Assembly: GCA_941918925.1 (NCBI GenBank)
Contig: OW799233.1
Span: 132,772,333-132,836,332, forward strand
Direction of reading: 5' to 3'
Source: Phyto melanocephala
Lineage: Eukaryota > Arthropoda > Insecta > Diptera > Rhinophoridae
DNA: 64,000 bases
The translations under genes and the position numbers were made by a program. Position 1 is the stretch's first letter. Every line of letters begins with the position of its first letter. Below, in pieces: positions 56,885-64,000 of the stretch. The notes under the pieces were generated by a model. The model saw nothing but the letters and a program-made list of their open reading frames with translations, did not search any database and was not told the origin of the DNA.

Positions 56885-57106
56885 ACTAACAGTGGGCGTG
56901 GCACCTACCATATGAATTAAATACTAAAATTCGTATATCTGGAAAACGATATCGAATAGAGTACTAAAATTTTACAAAAGCAACTTTGATATTCAAATAA
57001 ACATTTATGGAAAAAATGGGTGCATTAACAATAGTGGGCATGGCACCTGCCATATGAATTAAATACTAAAATTTGGGGTGGCGAAGCACACCGGGTATTA
57101 GGTAGT
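56885..57106 (+). mobile_element. DINE-1/Helentron-like 3' fragment
   Basis: From AACAGTGGGCGTGGCACC to GGGGTGGCGAAGCACACCGG it matches 1050-1250 with only a few changes. The terminal CTAG is GTAG here (GGGTATTAGGTAGT). About one and a half minisatellite units remain; the 5' part is missing. Confidence 0.7.
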
Positions 57107-58841
57107 ATATGATATAGAATAAAAATACCACAAGAAGACTTTTTGCCTGTCGGTCTGTCGGTCTTTCTGTTTGTAATCCTAAACTTAATAGGCTCAAAAA
57201 CAACTAAATGTAGTCTAATAAAAATAAATTTTTTGTTGTTTATTACGAGATAACTTATTATTAAAGAAAATAAAAATTAAAAACAAAAGAGTGCGATATT
57301 ATCAATTTTAATAATATTAAAATGCTGCAAAAAAATCGAGCATGTGGAAAGAGAAATGCAAAAAAATTTACAATATTAAAATATACACTCGAATAAAAAC
57401 GATTAATACATTTTCTTAAGACCTGCTTAGCGGTCTGGGCCCACTAGTTTTAAGAAGTATACCTAAAATATTTCTGATAAAAGACAAAGAATAAAATCTG
57501 TCAATATACATATATACAGGTAATTAAAGCTTTAATAATAAAATACAAAAAACCACTAACATACCAGCACTGTTAGTAATGCACGTATTTAAGTAGTCGC
57601 CAAACACTCATAAAAACGAGTACAATATCAACGAAATCTAAATCAATTAAAGCAAGTTTAAAGATTCCCTTATTATTCATAATGTTGTTATAATGGTCAT
57701 TATCATAATTTTCAGTTTTGGTTTTAGTGAGCATTAAAAACACACACTTAATTTCTTTAATTAATATATGAATTTTAATAATTGTTTTTATAAATTCAAC
57801 ATTATCAAATTGCAGTCGTTGATAGTAACAACGACAGTTTATGTTTGTATTTTTTCGTTAATACTACTAATTAAAATTCAATTGATTAAATGCGTGATCA
57901 AACATACTACAGATATATATTTATGTACTTTATGTACACACATATACATATATGTATGTATGTACATGTGCAATAGTTAATAATATTAATATCTCAAGTT
58001 GTGAACAAAATGTTAAGAGTGCCATAACCTTTGTATGGAAACAATAACGATAAAGTTTAATATTTATTGCAATGCCTTACATACATATGAAAAACAATAT
58101 TAAATTTTTCAAGTTTTGCATTTATAAGAATACAAAAGTTCCAACTCTATCATCATCATCTTCCTGTTCAAGTATCTAATATTCGGTTCTATGTTATTTC
58201 AAACTCTTTATATGAGTAACAACCAACTATAAGCATGGATGTATCCATCCAATATTTTAAAACCGATCCTCAAATGCTTTACACAAAAATATGGTTTGTT
58301 GGTTGTTTGTTTTTTACAAAATGCGAATATTGTATGAAAATATTAAACAACGATAAATAGCCAATGAAAATGGAAATCTAATCAATATATGCATAAACAT
58401 GTACATTAAACCGTACCGGGAAAAATTGTTTGCCGAACCCGTTCGATATATAATTAATATTTTTGCCAGGCAATTCCGATTTCTTTTTTTCAAATGTAGC
58501 GGCCGCTTACTCTCTCACATGGTAATTCCAACAATTGCAAGAGGTAAAAACAAGGGAAGAATTTTTAAGAATCATATAAAATATATATTTTATTTGAAAT
58601 TAGTTTGTAAAAATCTAAATATAAACAAACATGGAGAGATAGTTTTGATAGACAAGTAGCGAGTACGTATACCAAAGAGTTTGTATAACAGTTTTGTAAC
58701 TAGTTGTCTAGCTAACATATATGCACGTTTATCAATTTGCATTATACATATTTTTTATTACTGTTATACTTTATACACAGAGAGGAGAGTGTTACGCAGA
58801 AACTCTAGACCAAGTCATAACGTCAAGATAAATCACAAAGG
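57107..58841. other. A+T-rich interval, no gene seen
   Basis: Contains TGTCGGTCTGTCGGTCTTTC near 57150, a self-complementary ACACATATACATATATGTATG patch near 57938, and 60-86-residue frames without motifs (58399-58659, 58681-58866). Confidence 0.35.
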
Positions 58842-58853
58842 TTTCAATTGTAA

Positions 58854-59076
58854 GGTAGGTAGGTAAGGCTGGTGCAAAGTCACCGTCACACCTTCACTCG
58901 GAGACCATTACGGTCGATTGTGACGCCTTAATAGAGAGAAGAATAGAATAAAAATAGAAATATTTAGGAAAGAAGAGAAAGAGAAACAGACAATTCCAGA
59001 GTCTCCGGCGGGAATCGAACCCGCAACCCCCAAAAAACTGACTTGTCCTTTACTGACTAGTCCACAGGGGCACTCT
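58854..59076 (-). mobile_element. tRNA-derived SINE, copy 2, with perfect 12-bp target duplication
   Basis: TTTCAATTGTAA stands on both sides (58842-58853 and 59077-59088). On the minus strand the head has A-box-like TAGTCAGTAAAGG and B box GGTTCGATTCC in GCGGGTTCGATTCCCGC; the tail ends CCTACCTACC. It matches copy 1 with few differences. The SINE has no protein; it depends on a LINE partner, which is not identifiable here. Confidence 0.92.
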
Positions 59077-59239
59077 TTTCAATTGTAAAGTAAAAGAACA
59101 ATTAAATATCTTCTATCTACATATAGAAATTTATACAGAAATTTACTTTTTTAAGTATAATATACTTATGGAGATTAAAAATATAAATTCCTAAAATATA
59201 TATGTATTTAATGTAGTCTATAACTCTTAAAATCGTTAT

Positions 59240-59820
59240 TGACAATAAAAAAATAAAAAATTGAATTGAATAAAAATTGTTGGTTGGGTTTTTGAAGAAT
59301 TTTTAAATTTTATTTGTTGATTTATTTAAAATTCTCATATTGTTTATGAAAATTTTAAATAAAGCTTGTAATAATTCTAAACTTTTTCCTAAATTTTCTG
59401 GTTTAAAGTTCTACTGTTGATCTGGCATAAGCACCAGTGAAATGCATATGGACCAGCTTAAACCCAACAACCACCAAACAAAAATTTTGCAAATTAATGG
59501 GAGAATATCCCAGATAATTAGTAAATATTTTATGTTGATAAAAGAATGTTTATTTTACGGTTGCCCTCAATTATATTTAGTGTTAACCATATGTTAGCCA
59601 AATATAGAAAAATAAAATAAATAAGAATGAATAAAAATTGTCGGTTGGGTTTATGATTTATTTAAAATTCTCATATTGTTAATGAAAATTTTAAATAAAG
59701 CTTTTAATAATTTTAAACTTTTTCATATATTTTGTGGTTTGAAGGTCTACTGATGATCTGGCATAAGCACCAGTGCAATGCATATAGACTAGCTTAAACC
59801 CAACAACCAACAAACAACAA
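59240..59820 (+). repeat. family E repeat, two direct units
   Basis: GATCTGGCATAAGCACCAGTG with TGCATAT and AGCTTAAACCCAACAACC occurs near 59419 and 59755, each preceded by TTGATTTATTTAAAATTCTC-like text and TTAAATAAAGCTT. The second unit also has a leading CGGTTGCCCT/AGTGTTAACCATATG/TTAGCCAAATATA piece (59560-59605), shared with the copy at 61598. The TTGG-TTGGGTTT and AAACCCAACAACCAA parts are inverted with respect to each other. Confidence 0.7.
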
Positions 59821-59869
59821 TTTTAACAAATATCTTAAAAGTTTTCTATAGCAAATACTAAAATAACAT

Positions 59870-60770
59870 TTAAGTCAAAGATCGTAAAAATTTTATGTAT
59901 CAAATGTAGTAAAAACATACTCTTACAGTATAAAGCTATCGCTTAAATTCCCTATATAAAATATTATAAAAATGTCCTGTAAGAAATATCTTAAACATTT
60001 TCTAAAGAATATTTTTTACTTAAAATCTCAGAATTTTTCTACAGAATATACCATAAAAATTTTCTATAGAAAATATCGTAAACATTTTTAATTGAAAATA
60101 TCGTAAAAATTTGTTTTTAAAAAATATCGTAAAAATTTTTTATAGAAAATAAAGCAAAAAATTTCTAAGGAAAATATCGTTAAAAGGATGAAATGTCGTT
60201 CAAATGTTCTATTGATAATACTTAGAACTTTTCTAAAGAAAATATCGTAAAAAGTTTGATAGAAAATATCGTAAAAAGGTTTGATAGAAAATATTGTAAA
60301 AACTGTATATAAAAGAAATCATAAAAATTTTCCATAGAAAATATCGTAAAAATTTTTTACAGAAAATATCGTAAAAATTTTCAACAGAAAATATCGTAAA
60401 AAATTTTTATAGAAAATATCGTAAAAATTTTTTATAGAAAATATCGTAAAAATTTTTTATAGAAAATATCGTAAAAATTTTCTATACAAAATATTGTAAA
60501 AATTGTCTATAAAAAAAATCGTAAAAATTTTCTATACAAAATACCGTAAAAATTTTCTACAGAAAATATCGTAAAAAATTTCTACAGAAAATATCGTAAA
60601 AATTTTCTACAGAAAATATCGTAAAAATTTTCTATACAAAATATCGTAAAAATTTTCTACAGAAAATATCGTAAAAATGTTCTACAGAAAATATCGTAAA
60701 AATTTTCTATAGAAAATATCTTTTTATAGATTATACCATAAAATTGTCTATAGAAAATATCGTAAAATGT
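59870..60770. repeat. satellite of 24-25 bp with palindromic core
   Basis: About 25-30 copies of AAAATTTTCTA(C/T)AGAAAA plus TATCGT follow one another. TTTTCTATAGAAAA is itself a palindrome. Units at 60340-60720 are most alike; those before about 60200 and the last two are diverged. No coding or CRISPR-like spacer structure. Confidence 0.9.
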
Positions 60771-61597
60771 TGTTGCCTGCCTTCGACAACAAAAAAGAAA
60801 AAAAAAGTTATTACACTTGTCGCACTACTTCCTTATCAAAAGTTTAATGGTTTTTTGCGAACTTCAATATTCGTTTCTAATGGTAGTAGGTACTTACAAA
60901 AATACTTTATGCTCACAGTTGTATGGCACACTTTTTTGTTTGCTTGTTAGAAGGTATAGCCTAATGTGCATAATGTATTTACAAACAAACTAACAAACAG
61001 AACGCTCTCAAAATATTTATATTTTTGCGAATAACAAAAAACTTATTAAAAATTAGAAACAAACAAAAAAAAAACGTATATGTTCCAGCACACCAGCACT
61101 CTTGCAAAATTTCATGGTCAATTGCTTAACGTGCCGTTTAGTTAGTCAGAAAGCGAGTGAGTTCGACTGCCAATCTGTCCATCCATGTATGAGGAAATAA
61201 TTTTAACAATAACACAAATTTGTGAATTTGTATCTTGTTTTTGTTTTTTTTAATTTGATTGTTTTTTTAGTCTTAAATTTTTGCCAAAAAAATTCAGCAA
61301 CTAAAAAATTATTAAAAAATATATTATGTAATATGTAAATGAATTGCTTAAATCATACTACAGGCTGATCAATATTCAATTATGGTTGCACATATGTATA
61401 CACATACAATTATTTTTTTATGTTACGAGGGTAGTAGGAGAATGTTAAATGTTTAAAAGTTAAACATTTATAGAATTCTTGATTTATATCAAATAATCAC
61501 TACTTAATTGGAATAGTTTTAAAATAATATAAAATTAGTATTAATGTAAAAAATTTACTAATTATTCAGGATATTCTCCCAATGATTTTCAAAATTT
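60771..61597. other. A+T-rich interval, no gene seen
   Basis: The 68-residue frame at 60744-60950 overlaps the satellite edge and has no domain. Nothing else is supported. Confidence 0.4.
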
Positions 61598-61967
61598 TAG
61601 TTTTATTGGTTGTTGTGTTTAAGCTGTGTTTTTTATGTTAAAAAATGAAATTTTATTATTCGGTTGCCCTTAATATATATTTTGTGTTAACCAATGTGTT
61701 AGCCAAATATATAAGGGATTAGAATAATAAAATAGTGAAAATTGAATAAAATTGTTGGTTGTGTTTATGAGGAAGTTTTTATTTTTGTTTCTTGATTTAT
61801 TTAAAATTCTCATATTGTTTATGAAAAATTTTAAATAAATCTTGTAATAATTTTAAACTTTTTAATAAATTTTATAGTTTAAAGGTCTACTGATGATCTG
61901 GCATAAGCACCAGTGAAATGCATATAGACCAGCTTAAACACAACAACCAATAAAACTAAAATTAGTA
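61598..61967. mobile_element. family E element with about 30-bp inverted ends
   Basis: TTTTAGTTTTATTGGTTGTTG, then TGTTTAAGCTG, at 61598-61630 is complemented by CAGCTTAAACACAACAACC and ATAAAACTAAAA at 61938-61967. It contains the CGGTTGCCCTTAATATAT, GTTAACCAATGTGTTAGCC and GATCTGGCATAAGCACCAGTG blocks. It looks like the complete form of the units at 59240-59820. Non-coding. Confidence 0.75.
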
Positions 61968-61984
61968 TTAATGTTTACATTATA

Positions 61985-62830
61985 TTTAGGGTTTGGGAAT
62001 CGGGAATTCTCGGGAATGAACCACTTAGTGATCCCGGGAAAATTTTGCTCTTATTCCCGGGAAAACGGGAAATAAAAGATATGTAGTATATTAGGTAATA
62101 TATTTAATTTTATTTTTAATTTCTTATCTGTTTCAGTAAATTTAAAGAATATTTGAATTAAAAGTAAGTAAGCAACTTTGTGATATTAATACACCACTCT
62201 CAAAAAAAATGCTTAAAACGACAGAAAAGAGAATAAATGATCGCCGGGATGAGAAAATTTTAGCGCTACTAAATTATTTAAAAAATGGTCAGACTTCAAA
62301 TATATGAAAGCACTTCCTTATAATGTATGCAGAGCAATTATTCAGCCGTTTATTTGTACAAAATGATGAAATTTTACTATCATCTGTTAGCAATGACGTG
62401 GCGGAAGTAATAATACAGCAAACTTTTAAAGATAAATTAAATAAGGCAATAAATAACGTTAAAGAAAAATCTTAATAGACAAAACCGATGACTAAAGATA
62501 TATTAAAAAGTATTTGAGTTATTTGACACCAGTAATACTAGAACAAAAAATCTAGAAAATCTTATGAACGCCTAATTGACAATTAAACCCACATCGGTAG
62601 AAAGTTAAGGGGTTTTTTCAATTGCTGGAAGCTTAACAACAAAAAAACCAGAAACCGAATGTCAAATGAATTGCTAAATGCTTTAACGGTTTTATAAACT
62701 TATTTTTTAAGCAAATAAATTAAAAACAAATTTATTGATCCCGGCATATTTTGTAATTTAAACACATAAGCATTTCAAATGATATACATGTTTATTTTAA
62801 TTCTATATGCATTTTAATTGAATTAACCTG
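61985..62830 (+). pseudogene. hAT-type transposase relic, internally deleted
   Basis: The left part has the repeated GGGAATTCTCGGGAATG/CCCGGGAAAA lines common at hAT ends. Coding pieces follow: MLKTTEKRINDRRDEKILAL at 62209, YAEQLFSRLF and EVIIQQTFKDKL. In changing frames come DILKSI, then VES, FSIAGSLTTKK, and ELLNALTVL with YFLSK. The last group is the hAT dimerisation region at the C-terminus. The catalytic middle is missing, and several stops are present. The right end is close to family A copy 3 and not separately visible. Confidence 0.7.
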
Positions 62831-62837
62831 CTGTGTA

Positions 62838-64000
62838 TTTTTATACCCGCCACCAAAAAAATGGTGGGGGTATATTCAATTTGTCATTCCGTTTGTAACA
62901 CATCGAAATATCCATTTTAGACCCCATAAAGTATATATATTCTGAATCAGTGTTTGATTTGATGACGATCTAGCTATGTCCGTCCGTCTGTCCGTCTGTC
63001 CATCTGCTAAAAGCACGATAGAGGTCGCACCGAAAAAGCTAGGGGGCTCAAATTTTGCCAGAATCTTTCTTATAGACAAGGTTTGTTTGGTATCGAAAAT
63101 GGGCTATATCGGAATATTAGGAAGAGAGTTATAGCTCGGAAAGCAAGAGTAGGTCGAAAAAATGGTGTCCTTCGCACATCGAATAAAATGGAATTATGTC
63201 CAGACGCATAAACGTAGAGTCATGAAACTTCGAATAGTCATCGAGTCAAAAGAATGTTTTTCCCTGAAAATCGCTTAAATCTATGAATTAGGAAAAGAGT
63301 TATCCATCAAAATGTACGAAAATTTATACCGCACAGTGTATTTTTCGGTATATTTAAAAACAAAAACGTCATAAAAGCAACAAAATTCAATGTACGACTC
63401 TGAAATTTTGCACACTTTGCTTTTTGGCGAGACGCTTTTTTGTGACGGAAAATTAATGTGCCACGCCCACTTTTACGCCCACCTCCCATATAACGTTTTA
63501 CCTAAAATTCATATAATTTCTCTATAAATAAAGATTTTGGAATAATAAAGGGCTATATTGAAACACCTAAGTTGTACTCATTCGCAAAAATAACTTTGAC
63601 ACGCCTACTATAACGCCCACTTTTCACGTTATCTACCGTTAATGAAATTTAAAAGCTCATAAAACCGACAAAAATAGAGGTATGATGACAAAATTTTCTA
63701 CGTACATCCCCCTAGGCAATATCATTACTGTACCAGAAAATTAATGTGCCACGCCCACTTTTACGCCCACCTCCCATATAACGTTTTACCTAAAATTCAT
63801 ATAATTTCTCTATAAATAAAGATTTTGGAATAATAAAGGGCTATATTGAAACACCTAAGTTGTACTCATTCGCAAAAACAACTTTGACACGCCTACTATA
63901 TCGCCCACTTTTCACGTTATCTACCGTTAATGAAATGTAAAAGCTCATAAAACCGCCAAAATTAGAGGAATGATGATAAAATTTGCTACGTATATCTCCC
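62838..64000 (-). mobile_element. family A repeat, copy 3 (inverted, diverged, cut by window end)
   Basis: It opens TTTTTATACCCGCCACCAAA and ATGGTGGGGGTATATTCA, exactly the complement of copy 1's right end, which copy 2 lacks. Then come about three CCGTCTGT-type octamers, the CGATAGAGGTCGCACCG and TTAGGAAGAGAGTTATAGC lines, and 288-bp units (GGGCTATATTGAAACACC near 63548 and 63837). Compared with copies 1 and 2 it has many substitutions, so it is an older insertion. The rest is beyond the window. Confidence 0.9.

Noticed and set aside
58399..58866. Two adjacent frames of 86 and 61 residues
   Set aside because: No motif, low-complexity codons, and the second runs into the SINE tail.
59870..60770. 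CRISPR-like array
   Set aside because: The units are contiguous 24-25-bp repeats without unique spacers, and the surrounding elements are those of an animal genome; it is a satellite.

Overview
The window looks like a repeat-rich, strongly A+T-rich stretch (roughly 70% by eye) of an insect chromosome, most likely a brachyceran (higher) fly. The reasons are the mix of elements: Tc1/mariner-type transposases, Helitron/DINE-1-like ends, RTE- and R1-type LINEs, an errantivirus (gypsy-type element with env), piggyBac, hAT and pogo relics, a tRNA-derived SINE, and a (CAGACGGA)n-bearing repeat starting with a perfect ATTCGGC/GCCGAAT hairpin, which I associate with fly genomes. I recognise no host protein gene, rRNA or tRNA gene. 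Every recognisable coding stretch belongs to a mobile element and is broken by stops, frameshifts or deletions. Species and chromosome position cannot be fixed from the sequence alone.

Layout. 0-8.6 kb: Tc1-like transposase relic, a DINE-1-like element, mariner-type relics, and two MITEs. 8.6-11.5 kb: a MITE split by a 2.4-kb repeat (here called family A). 12.5-15.7 kb: a near full-length but dead mariner-type transposase holding a 93-bp MITE, then an RTE-type LINE relic. 17-18.3 kb: an unassigned, less A+T-rich old block. 20-26 kb: two long copies and a tail of another repeat (family B) around a deleted pogo/Tigger element and two MITEs. 27.3-28.5 kb: a LINE 3' end and a MITE of the CCCAGC family. 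29-34.7 kb: an errantivirus in the order pol, env, LTR remnant plus primer-binding site, leader, gag. 34.7-37.05 kb: a second, nearly identical copy of family A. 38.6-40.9 kb: an R1-type LINE and a piggyBac relic. 41.5-46.2 kb: Helitron-like ends, CCCAGC-family MITEs, a SINE and other nested MITEs. 47.3-49 kb: a Tc1-like element with perfect 28-bp inverted ends. 51-57 kb: mariner and piggyBac relics, a 250-bp MITE, family B. 58.8-62.8 kb: a SINE with a perfect target duplication, a 24-25-bp palindromic satellite, family E repeats and a hAT relic. 62.8-64 kb: a third, diverged, inverted copy of family A running off the window.

Nothing here forms an operon or pathway. What can be read is a history of nested insertions: family A into a MITE and abutting errantiviral gag, a SINE into a CCCAGC MITE, small MITEs into mariner, Tc1 and an unassigned repeat. 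The strongest leads are the twin family A copies (about 99.8% alike, 25.9 kb apart), the permuted errantivirus with a collapsed LTR, and the possibility that this concentration of broken elements is a piRNA-type locus. I saw no clear evidence of a wholly new biochemical system.
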